This document shows, one piece after another, positions 1 through 5,918 of a DNA stretch of 17,881 nucleotides (positions are counted from its first letter, which is position 1; each line of letters starts with the position of its first letter). The stretch is from Prevotellaceae bacterium UBA4361 (GTDB taxonomy: Bacteria > Bacteroidota > Bacteroidia > Bacteroidales > Bacteroidaceae). The translations under genes were made by a program, and so were the position numbers. The DNA lies in assembly GCA_002393575.1 (NCBI GenBank), contig DGSN01000023.1:1-17881 (forward strand), given 5' to 3'. The notes under the pieces were generated by a model. That model searched no databases and was not told where the DNA came from. It saw only the letters and a list, made by a program, of their open reading frames with translations.

Positions 1-949
1 CAATAGGTGTATCGATGTTGAATATAGTGAAGGATGGCAAAGGTTTTGTCTGGACTTTTGGCTGCACCTTGGCCTGGGTAGATGCCATTGTCTGGAAAGT
101 CGAACGGACTGGACGGCTGCTTGGGGTAGCAGTCGGGGCAGAAGGTTTCGTTATAACCTGAGCAGGCTTCGGATGGAGTTTCTTCCATGTGGCTTCAAGC
201 TGTGAAGCCATGTATCTGCGACCGATTTCTGAAGCCTTGAATACTGAGGCATTCTTGCCGATGGTATAGCCAACCAGTTTCCTGCTCTTATCGTAACGAG
301 GTGTGAGCTCATAGCCTTTCATGCGAAGCATCTTGAAATAGCAGTCAACGTCAAACTCCTGCATCTTCTGAAGGGTGTATTCGCAAAAGTCCTCAATCTC
401 TTCCTTTCGCATGTCACGTATCTCCTTTGGCTGCTTCCAACCATGACGCATGTTGATAATTTCCGCAGCCATCATTGCCCTCTTGTGAATATTGTGGACA
501 TCGTTGGTGTTGCCGTCAAGGTCAACACGGCAACAATCCATGTGAAGGTGCAGCGTTCCCGACTTGGAATCAGAGTGAAGTCCAGCCACATTCATGGAAT
601 TGCGGAAATTGGTCTTCACTTCCTTCTTCATGCCCTTGGGGATGAGTCCTACAGAGTCAAGAACTTCCAACGCTTCATCACTAAGGTTCGCCCAGTCATT
701 CATGGTGAAGTTCTCTGCCTCTTCCTTTGAGGGGGAGATTACAAACTGAACCATGAGACGTTCCAGCTTTCGCCCGACTGTCCTGTCCTGCTGATGCAGC
801 TGGCAGTGATGCTTCATCATATACCAGATTGCTGTCGGGTCGATACCTTCAGGCATGTGGCTTACCTTGACCACCTTTGCCTTCTCCTTCTCCAATGCGT
901 ACCTTACGGCATTGCCGCCGTAGGGTACAACTTTTGCAAGCATAATCAT
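1..949 (-). CDS. mobA: MobA relaxase / mobilization nuclease, N-terminal part (runs off the left edge)
   Basis: The frame stays open from an ATG at 949 to the window edge, giving the first 316 residues; the C-terminus lies outside. Relaxases of this family (MobP-like, relaxase/mobilization nuclease domain) nick one strand at oriT with an active-site tyrosine and pilot the strand during conjugal transfer. Seen here: an N-terminal motif PYGGNAVRYALEKEK with a candidate nucleophile Tyr17, and the metal-binding histidine motif HLHMDCCRVD at about 134-143 (His134, His136). From about residue 260 it becomes Pro/Thr/Ser/Lys-rich, typical of the linker after the relaxase domain. The ATG overlaps the mobC stop in an ATGA, so the two genes are probably translationally coupled. 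The family call is firm; the subfamily is inferred. Confidence 0.9.
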   Translation of the reverse strand, partial: MIMLAKVVPYGGNAVRYALEKEKAKVVKVSHMPEGIDPTAIWYMMKHHCQLHQQDRTVGRKLERLMVQFVISPSKEEAENFTMNDWANLSDEALEVLDSVGLIPKGMKKEVKTNFRNSMNVAGLHSDSKSGTLHLHMDCCRVDLDGNTNDVHNIHKRAMMAAEIINMRHGWKQPKEIRDMRKEEIEDFCEYTLQKMQEFDVDCYFKMLRMKGYELTPRYDKSRKLVGYTIGKNASVFKASEIGRRYMASQLEATWKKLHPKPAQVITKPSAPTATPSSRPVRSTFQTMASTQAKVQPKVQTKPLPSFTIFNIDTPI

Positions 950-1341
950 AGTTCGCTCCTTTCTTTGGTCAGTACAGGAGATGAAATGTTCTCTTCGATG
1001 CTATACCAATGTTGGATGAGTTCGACAACAGACTTAATCCACCATGTCATGAACTTCTCCGTCCTGAAGAGTTTCAACTTTTCCTCGTCCGTTTTCTTGG
1101 AGAGGACGCTGGTGATTTTTATCAGGTCAGTTCTGGCATAGACAAGGGAGTTAAGGGCATCAACCTCTTCCTTGGTGAGCCGCTGCCGTGGATGATGCTT
1201 CAAGCCAGTCTCGGTCAGATAGCGGTTCAGGCTTATGCCACATTCCTTGGCAAGTGCTTTGAGCTGCGACCAGACTTCATCCGTACATCTGAAAGCATGT
1301 ACTCTGGTCGGTGGTTTCTTGGTAATCTTCTTTTTCTTCAT
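946..1341 (-). CDS. mobC: MobC-like relaxosome accessory protein
   Basis: 131 residues. A TTG codon lies two codons upstream, but the ATG at 1341 is the likelier start (MKKKKITKKPPTRV). The protein opens with a very basic tail followed by a ribbon-helix-helix-like DNA-binding stretch (RVHAFRCTDEVWSQLKALA, roughly residues 12-45) and a helical C-terminal half. This layout fits MobC proteins, which bind oriT and help the relaxase open the nick site. It sits directly upstream of the relaxase gene with a 4-bp overlap, and the candidate oriT hairpin lies just upstream of its start. It probably forms one mobCA transcription unit. No catalytic residues are expected. The assignment rests on motif, size and context, and context carries much of the weight. 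Confidence 0.82.
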   Translation of the reverse strand: MKKKKITKKPPTRVHAFRCTDEVWSQLKALAKECGISLNRYLTETGLKHHPRQRLTKEEVDALNSLVYARTDLIKITSVLSKKTDEEKLKLFRTEKFMTWWIKSVVELIQHWYSIEENISSPVLTKERSEL

Positions 1342-1396
1342 TGTCAATATCTTTTAATGAAAGGGGATTAAAACTGATTAGAAAGAAGGACTTGGT

Positions 1397-1478
1397 CTGC
1401 GAGCCTGCGAGTAGCCCGAGAAACTTTTAGGAGTGCAAAAACAGGGACACCTGTTTTGTACTACAAAAGGATTTCTCG
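1397..1478. other. Candidate origin of transfer (oriT): nested hairpin plus short direct repeat
   Basis: In the 287-bp gap upstream of mobC, CGAGAAA (1417-1423) is inverted as TTTCTCG (1472-1478). TTTT (1425-1428) faces AAAA (1465-1468), and the centre is a perfect 8-bp stem AAAACAGG/CCTGTTTT (1438-1445/1450-1457) with loop GACA. Next to it is a direct repeat of CTGCGAG (1397-1403 and 1405-1411). A long imperfect hairpin beside direct repeats, immediately upstream of a mobCA operon, is the usual architecture of oriT in Bacteroidales mobilizable elements. It could instead be a terminator of the upstream operon, but neither side shows a good U-tract. No nic site can be assigned from sequence alone. 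Confidence 0.5.
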
Positions 1479-1628
1479 AAAAGTCCCTCTAAAATATCGG
1501 GGCTTTTAACTCCAAAGTTCCCGTCAGGGCTTAGAGGTGCTTTGCTGCTTGTAAGGCATCCTGCATCGGCAAACTTCCCTTGGGATGGTTGGGCAGCGCA
1601 GGTCGCAAACCAGAGTCCCTCAGGATAG
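1479..1628. other. Non-coding spacer between the winged-helix gene and the oriT candidate
   Basis: A GC-richer stretch without a credible gene. A minus-strand reading frame crosses it, but it overlaps the end of the winged-helix gene in another frame and has no recognisable start or domain. Its position between the candidate oriT and the upstream operon suggests it belongs to the transfer-origin or mobCA regulatory region; that is inference. Confidence 0.3.
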
Positions 1629-2534
1629 TCACTCGTTGTTATGGAAGCCATTAGGGTTATAATAGCCATTAGGCTTTTGATGGTTGTCATCGTTGCCATT
1701 AGACGAGGCGTTGTTTGATTGTAGTGACAGTCCTTCTTGCCGTGCTGATGGGTCATCATTTCTTTTCCCTTCATTAGATAAGATAAGCTGCGTCTCAGCA
1801 TAGCTCAAACGAGTTTTGCTCTGCGTTCGACTTGCATTATCTTTCTGACTGCCATCGGCTTCTACATGCGAAGAAGGGATGTCAGCAGACTGATGGGAAA
1901 TGTTGTTCTGAGAAGAATCGGATGTTCTTTCATCCGTCACAGATTTACCCACATTACTGCTATCATTAGATTGTGGTGATGGATGGGAAACCTTGCTGTC
2001 GGCAGACGGAATCACACCCACGCTACTTAATTGGGAATTGTCGCTATTAGAGTCAGAACCTTCCGCACCTTTGTTTCTGTCATCTGACAACTCAATAGTG
2101 AGTACCCTTGCAGGTGGAACTTCCTCGGTGACGATTGCAGTGCCATCGGCATTCCTTCTTGTTGCGAAGGGATTCTTGACAAACATGCCATCCACATACC
2201 AGCCCGAAAAAGCATGAAGCGTATGGATGCGGTTATCTCCTACCTTCTGTGAAGAGGAAATACCCAGAGCCTCCATCGCCTCTATCAGTTTGGGAACCGT
2301 CTTGCGGTCTTTATCCCATAGCTTGGCAAGTCGGGTATTGTCAACCATCACTTGGCCGGGCAAGATTTCAACCTGTTGAGTCTTGCTTATCTGTACCAGT
2401 TTCGTTTCGCGTTCAGCAAGTTCTACAAGAGACATGAAGCATTCCATGCGGTCAATCTTGTACTTCTTGCTGCGTAGATACTTCATCTGTTCCTCGGACA
2501 GAATGAAGCAGTAATGAATTATATGCTCGTTCAT
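1629..2534 (-). CDS. Winged-helix protein of mobile-element replication/partition type, with low-complexity tail
   Basis: 301 residues from an ATG at 2534. The N-terminal third is folded: FILSEEQMKYLRSKKYKIDRM, then a winged-helix-like segment at about 55-105 (LPGQVMVDNTRLAKLWDKD, RKTVPKLIEAMEALGI). The pattern 'GQ...s...LA..w..dr.tV.kli..me.lGI' resembles wHTH domains of replisome-organiser or replication-initiation proteins on phages and mobile elements. From about residue 150 to the end it is low complexity, rich in Ser, Asn, Asp and Gln, finishing in an Asn/Gly-rich tail. It follows the small HTH gene by 12 bp, so the two are almost certainly co-transcribed. The function is inferred from fold resemblance; a transcriptional regulator is an alternative. 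I do not recognise a named family. Confidence 0.75.
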   Translation of the reverse strand: MNEHIIHYCFILSEEQMKYLRSKKYKIDRMECFMSLVELAERETKLVQISKTQQVEILPGQVMVDNTRLAKLWDKDRKTVPKLIEAMEALGISSSQKVGDNRIHTLHAFSGWYVDGMFVKNPFATRRNADGTAIVTEEVPPARVLTIELSDDRNKGAEGSDSNSDNSQLSSVGVIPSADSKVSHPSPQSNDSSNVGKSVTDERTSDSSQNNISHQSADIPSSHVEADGSQKDNASRTQSKTRLSYAETQLILSNEGKRNDDPSARQEGLSLQSNNASSNGNDDNHQKPNGYYNPNGFHNNE

Positions 2535-2546
2535 AATTGCTTGATT

Positions 2547-2984
2547 TTAGATTTTATCCCCGTCAAATGGTTTTGCAATAGGTTGACGTCGTCGAGCTGA
2601 AGCTTCATCGTTCCAGCTGGACTTGTTGGGCTTGCGCTTGTGCGATGCAAGGATGGCAGCGTTCTGCTCCTCATCCGTCAGAGGAATGGGATTCTTGCGG
2701 TTCGCCTCCAGCCACTTGTCAATCTCGTCAAGGTAGATAACCCATCTCTTGCCTGGCTTGGAGCCGGGGATTTCCCTGTTTGCGAGTTTCTGATAGATAG
2801 TCGCAAGGGGAATGTTGGTGTACTCGGCAACCTGCTCTGGCGTGACAGGGCGGTGTCTGTTCTCTCGCTGCTGAGTTGGTCTGTTCTGAAGGTTCAGCAG
2901 TAACGCCTTCATGCCCGACACTTCATTCCGAAGTTCGGCAACGACCTGCGGAAGGTCATTGAACGTAAGTGGTTCATTACTCAT
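2547..2984 (-). CDS. Excisionase-like (HTH_17/MerR-type) DNA-binding protein
   Basis: 145 residues from the ATG at 2984 (MSNEPLTFNDLP); an ATG two codons earlier at 2990 is also possible. A GTG at 3053 would extend the frame, but it lies upstream of the promoter-like -7 element at 3018-3025, so that stretch should be untranscribed or leader. Residues 1-30 look like a short coiled coil (VVAELRNEVSGMKALLLNLQ). A winged HTH follows at about 48-95 (VTPEQVAEYTNIPLATIYQ, then PGKRWVIYLDEIDKWLE), typical of excisionases and of helix-turn-helix proteins next to Bacteroidales integrases. The C-terminus is basic. It may act in excision or in control of the downstream winged-helix and mob genes. The fold is clear; the Xis role is inferred. 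Confidence 0.85.
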   Translation of the reverse strand: MSNEPLTFNDLPQVVAELRNEVSGMKALLLNLQNRPTQQRENRHRPVTPEQVAEYTNIPLATIYQKLANREIPGSKPGKRWVIYLDEIDKWLEANRKNPIPLTDEEQNAAILASHKRKPNKSSWNDEASARRRQPIAKPFDGDKI

Positions 2985-3017
2985 ATACATACACGACCCT
3001 TTAGTGGAATCGTGCTG

Positions 3018-3049
3018 CAAAGGAACCCCGTTACGAATCGGAGGGCAAG
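3018..3049 (-). promoter_or_regulatory. Promoter of the excisionase-like gene
   Basis: On the minus strand a -7-like TTCCTTTG (3018-3025) follows a -33-like CTTG (3046-3049) by 20 bp, which is the Bacteroidetes sigma-ABfr spacing. The resulting transcript would begin near 3011 and start translation at 2990 or 2984, which excludes the upstream GTG. Confidence 0.6.
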
Positions 3050-3082
3050 CCACTTTTTAATAACAGGTGCATCACGAAACAA

Positions 3083-3117
3083 TCACGCAGTTGAGCCTTG
3101 TTTTTGGCTGTTATTCG
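3083..3117 (-). promoter_or_regulatory. Upstream box, copy 1 (shared with the integrase promoter)
   Basis: A 35-bp segment starting TCACGCAGTTGA matches 5884-5918 at 28 of 35 positions by eye. Its proximal edge lies 65 bp from the first base of the plus-strand complement of the -7 element at 3018. The integrase copy has exactly the same offset. It is a candidate binding site of an element-encoded regulator or recombination accessory protein. Confidence 0.6.
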
Positions 3118-3234
3118 TGGATAAAACAGGATTTTGAAGCGGATTTTGACAATATCGAACATATAAGTATAATGAATGACAATTGGGATTTCGGCTGTTT
3201 TTGGGGTAAGATTTCAGTGCAAAAGGGCATAGGC

Positions 3235-3280
3235 ATATCAGGACCACACCAAAGTTTGGTTTCTGATGTGGCTCCAATAT
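3235..3280 (-). other. Imperfect hairpin downstream of the two-TM gene (weak terminator candidate)
   Basis: The gap 3054-3322 holds no credible gene. It contains a perfect palindromic core ACCAAA-G-TTTGGT (3248-3260), overlapped by an outer CCACA/TGTGG pair (3244-3248/3267-3271) and ATAT/ATAT flanks. It lies about 40 bp beyond the stop of the minus-strand two-TM gene. There is no clear U-tract, so terminator function is only possible. Confidence 0.35.
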
Positions 3281-3322
3281 GAGATGTTTATATAGTGATA
3301 AGAGAGGTGAGAAAGATTATCT

Positions 3323-4294
3323 TCAGTCTTTCTCCACGCCCAGTTGTGAAGGAATATGGAATAACAGTCCGTCTGCACCCTGGATGTCACAATGTATCTG
3401 GTCGCTGTTGGATGTGACTGTCAGGTTCCTGAGTGTGCTATGCGACAATGGCTCCCCACTGGCTGTTACGCACAATGAAGCAAAACGGCGTTCGATATAA
3501 CAGGCACAATCATCGTTGCTGTAAACCTTGCCTTTGCCAAGTCCCAACCTTATGGCAATGCTCCATACCAGATGACGGACATCGAAGCTGCTCAGCTTTG
3601 TCTTGAATCTCTTCCACTCAACCTCAGGGCGGTAGTTGTGATCCATTGCGAATCTCAAAAGGTCTGTACAGAACTCGTCCATGTCTTCCTCATAGACAAA
3701 AGGAGACATGATGTATAGAAGGTATTCATGAATGGTGTCCAGTTTTTTCTTCTGGCTTTCTGCCTGACTCTGATAAAAGTCATCAATACCTTGCTGGTAG
3801 GTCGAACTGGCAGAAGCAGCCGAAACAGTGAATGCCTCATTGTCGGGATGATTGGCTTCTTCCGATATGACTTTGGAATCTGTAGCTATTGTCTTCTCAG
3901 CTATCTCCTCGACCACCTCAGCATTGCAGACACTCTCAGTTCCATTTGACTCAGCAACCATAGGCATTGCCTCCAAAAGAAAAACAGGTTTCTGTGCCGT
4001 TGACTCATTTGTCGCAGTTTGATTATTGCAAGCATGAGTCTTGTTTTTCCGCGTCTGCGCTATTCCCACGAAAGCATACTGCACAGCCATGTACATTGAC
4101 CATAGGATTATTACAATCATCAAGTAGATGATAGATACAGGAACGATGCCATCGGGAAGATTTGAGTCTGCCCACTGGCAAAGTGGAATTGAAAGAAGAA
4201 GTACTGCAACTCCCGGCAGTATTCTTGTGGAGATCCATTCGAGCCGGATGGAAGCCTCACGTGAAGTGATTGAAGATGGTGAATCTATTTTCAT
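3323..4294 (-). CDS. Two-TM membrane protein of unknown function carried by the element
   Basis: 323 residues from an ATG at 4294. Two hydrophobic segments near the N-terminus (about 24-40, VAVLLLSIPLCQW, and about 50-77, VSIIYLMIVIILWSMYMAV) suggest anchoring in the inner membrane by a hairpin. A low-complexity, acidic, Thr/Ala/Glu-rich linker follows (about 85-165). The C-terminal domain (about 168-323) is predicted soluble and mixed alpha/beta (KLDTIHEYLLYIMSPFVYEE, VEWKRFKTKLSSFDVRHLVW, then a beta-rich end). I do not recognise the family. It sits between int and the excisionase-like gene with its own upstream promoter candidate, on the same strand as the whole element. A role in transfer or host interaction is possible but unsupported. 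Confidence 0.75.
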   Translation of the reverse strand: MKIDSPSSITSREASIRLEWISTRILPGVAVLLLSIPLCQWADSNLPDGIVPVSIIYLMIVIILWSMYMAVQYAFVGIAQTRKNKTHACNNQTATNESTAQKPVFLLEAMPMVAESNGTESVCNAEVVEEIAEKTIATDSKVISEEANHPDNEAFTVSAASASSTYQQGIDDFYQSQAESQKKKLDTIHEYLLYIMSPFVYEEDMDEFCTDLLRFAMDHNYRPEVEWKRFKTKLSSFDVRHLVWSIAIRLGLGKGKVYSNDDCACYIERRFASLCVTASGEPLSHSTLRNLTVTSNSDQIHCDIQGADGLLFHIPSQLGVEKD

Positions 4295-4336
4295 TGTCTT
4301 TATGTGTTATTGTCCGTTATTTCAGAAAACGCGCTG

Positions 4337-4344
4337 CAAAGTTA
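4337..4344 (-). promoter_or_regulatory. Promoter -7 element for the two-TM gene
   Basis: The minus strand reads TAACTTTG followed by CAGCGC, a perfect TAnnTTTG match, 43 bp before the ATG at 4294. No convincing -33 TTTG is seen at the expected distance. Confidence 0.5.
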
Positions 4345-4409
4345 AGAAGAATTTTGCTTATGACGTATAGACTTTTCGTCTGTAGGCCAATGATTTATGT
4401 TTATTTGTG

Positions 4410-4443
4410 AATCATACTTGAAGTGAGTATGATTTTCATACTC
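4410..4443. repeat. Three-part inverted repeat of AATCATACT / AGTATGATT
   Basis: AATCATACT (4410-4418) is inverted as AGTATGATT (4426-4434) across a 7-bp spacer. GAGTATGA (4425-4432) is also inverted as TCATACTC (4436-4443) with a 3-bp loop. The central arm can pair with either neighbour. It lies in the 304-bp gap between int and the two-TM gene, which otherwise holds only the int terminator candidate and a promoter. It may be a protein-binding array or an alternating hairpin. Confidence 0.6.
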
Positions 4444-4546
4444 GGCCTTTTCCTCCTTATTCGCAGTTGTTTGATTGCCCGACAAAGGTATAACGAAAAA
4501 TGAGAGCCAATCCTGTTGGTTCCCATTTTCCTATGTTTGTGACCTG

Positions 4547-4587
4547 AAAAAAGTATCATTGGTTTCATTTCTCGAAGAAATAGAACC
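4547..4587 (-). terminator. Terminator candidate after the integrase gene
   Basis: On the minus strand a hairpin with stem ATTTCT/AGAAAT (4567-4581, loop 3 nt), extended by GGTT/AACC (4561-4564/4584-4587), is followed about 8 nt later by TTTTTT (4547-4552). It starts 11 bp beyond the int stop. The gap between stem and T-run makes it an imperfect intrinsic terminator. Confidence 0.5.
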
Positions 4588-4598
4588 AACAAATAGGT

Positions 4599-5762
4599 TT
4601 ATCCCTGCCCGACGACTTTCAATAGTTGAGTTATCTTTGGCTTCAACGTGATGCGGTTGACCGACTCGCGCTTGCTCTCGTCAGCCATGTTCGCATAAAT
4701 CTGAGTGGTTTCCACGTTCTTGTGACCGAGCATGTGCTGTACGGTGTAGATACCCGTACCAGCATCAACCTGCAAGGAGCCGAAAGTATGACGGGCGCAG
4801 TGGAAGGTGATGTGCTTGGTGATGCCCGCTGCCTTCAACCAGTTCTTCAATGTCGTTCCTGTCATTTTGTCCTTGAAGTCCGGGAATACTTTTGCATCGG
4901 GTTCGTGTTCTCCGTCATAGAACCCAATGAGTTCAAGAGCCTCTTCGCTGACAGGGTTGTTTACGAGCTGCTGAGTCTTCTGCATACGTACAGTGATATA
5001 CATACCTCCATCTCCGTATGGCTGAATCTTCTTCCATGTCAGCGCCTTGACGTCGCTCTTTCTGAGTCCCGTCAGACAAGAGAAGAGGAATGCTTTCTTC
5101 AACACTGGTTCCTTGCAGTCGGTGTTGGCAAGACTTACGAGTTCTGGCTGTGAGAGGTGTTCCTTCTCCGTTGGGATGGTGTCTATCCTGTCAAGGAATC
5201 CATTGGGATTCTCCTTGATTTTGTGGTCGCGGTAGGCTGTGTGGAGAACGGCTCGGAAAGTTGACCAGTAGCCAGCAATAGTGTTGGTGTGCAGCCTCTG
5301 CTTCTTGTGGATGGTCTGTGGAGCAGTATAAAGGTACTCCTTGAACTTGTTGCAGAGGTCAACATCTATCTCGCCAAAGGTGCATTTCCCTTCGCAGAAG
5401 GATTCGAAATGCTTATAGACGTTCTGCCATTTGGTGTTCCTGGCATCAGCCTTCTTCTTGAACCATGCGAGGAAGTTGCCTTTCTCCTTCTCTCTGTCAA
5501 AGAAGTCATAGCGTTCGTTTACTATGCTCTCATAGCGTCGGCATCGCAGTGCCTCGGCTTTCTCAGTCATGCGCTCGTTGTAGTCACGCTCGCGCTGGTT
5601 CTTGGGCTTTGCAAAGATGTAGATGCCAAGTGACTCATGTCGCTGTACCTTCATGGTTGACTCGTCCCTGTAGCCGGGGTAGTAGTCAAGGTAGAAGCTC
5701 AGTTGCGTACCTTTCTTTATCTTACGCGTACGCAAGGTTACGGTCTTACAAATGTTACTCAT
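4599..5762 (-). CDS. int: Tyrosine recombinase / integrase of the mobilizable element
   Basis: 387 residues from an ATG at 5762. The order is an Arm-DNA-binding domain (about 5-85), a SAM-like core-binding domain (about 95-200) and the catalytic domain (about 205-380). The full catalytic set is visible: Arg234 in TGLRKSDVKAL, His321 and Arg324 in HCARHTFGS, His347 in LGHKNVETTQ and the nucleophile Tyr356 in QIYANM. This integrates and excises the element by site-specific recombination at att sites. Length and layout match Bacteroidales mobilizable-element integrases. It is intact with no frameshift. Its promoter lies in an inverted-repeat region that it shares with the end of the four-HTH gene upstream. 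The enzyme class is certain; target site and direction control are not known from this window. Confidence 0.96.
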   Translation of the reverse strand: MSNICKTVTLRTRKIKKGTQLSFYLDYYPGYRDESTMKVQRHESLGIYIFAKPKNQRERDYNERMTEKAEALRCRRYESIVNERYDFFDREKEKGNFLAWFKKKADARNTKWQNVYKHFESFCEGKCTFGEIDVDLCNKFKEYLYTAPQTIHKKQRLHTNTIAGYWSTFRAVLHTAYRDHKIKENPNGFLDRIDTIPTEKEHLSQPELVSLANTDCKEPVLKKAFLFSCLTGLRKSDVKALTWKKIQPYGDGGMYITVRMQKTQQLVNNPVSEEALELIGFYDGEHEPDAKVFPDFKDKMTGTTLKNWLKAAGITKHITFHCARHTFGSLQVDAGTGIYTVQHMLGHKNVETTQIYANMADESKRESVNRITLKPKITQLLKVVGQG

Positions 5763-5818
5763 ACTTGTATGAAATTTGTTTTGTTAATAATCGAAGGCTA
5801 TGCGTCTCATAGCGGGTG

Positions 5819-5893
5819 CAAAGTAACTGCGTGATGAAAGTGTGACCAACTTACCCATTCATAACTCATGAATAATTGCACTTTCACGCAGTT
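5819..5893 (-). promoter_or_regulatory. Integrase promoter embedded in an operator-like inverted repeat
   Basis: Minus-strand -7 element TTACTTTG (5819-5826) and -33-like TTGG (5846-5849) lie 19 bp apart, 57 bp before the int start. A large inverted repeat spans the promoter: AACTGCGTGA...AAGTG (5825-5842) against CACTT-TCACGCAGTT (5879-5893), perfect apart from three extra bases in the left arm. Inside it is a second palindrome ATTCAT-AACTC-ATGAAT (5857-5873). One arm overlaps the -7 element, so a protein bound there could block transcription. Confidence 0.6.
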
Positions 5894-5918
5894 GATGCTT
5901 ATTATTGGGCGTTATTGG
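5884..5918 (-). promoter_or_regulatory. Upstream box, copy 2 (integrase promoter)
   Basis: A 35-bp match to 3083-3117. It begins with the identical TCACGCAGTTGA and includes the stop codon of the four-HTH gene (5912-5914). Its edge is 65 bp from the -7 element complement at 5819, the same as for copy 1. Confidence 0.6.

Noticed and set aside
1487..1493. CTCTAAA near the oriT region as a match to the junction palindrome at 7257-7263
   Set aside because: A 7-mer match of this kind is expected by chance, and the other element end should lie beyond mobA, outside the window.
1427..1801. Minus-strand reading frame across the oriT region
   Set aside because: It overlaps the winged-helix gene in another frame, has no domain, and its unusual composition follows from the low-complexity coding beneath it.
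3067..3282. Plus-strand 71-residue frame upstream of the small HTH gene
   Set aside because: It starts at GTG, runs through the shared upstream box and a hairpin, and has no recognisable features.
3083..5918. Direct repeats at 3083 and 5884 as ends of a separate inserted module carrying int and the two-TM gene
   Set aside because: Each copy sits at the same distance from a promoter, which a shared regulatory site explains better than a recombination footprint; no target duplication is seen.
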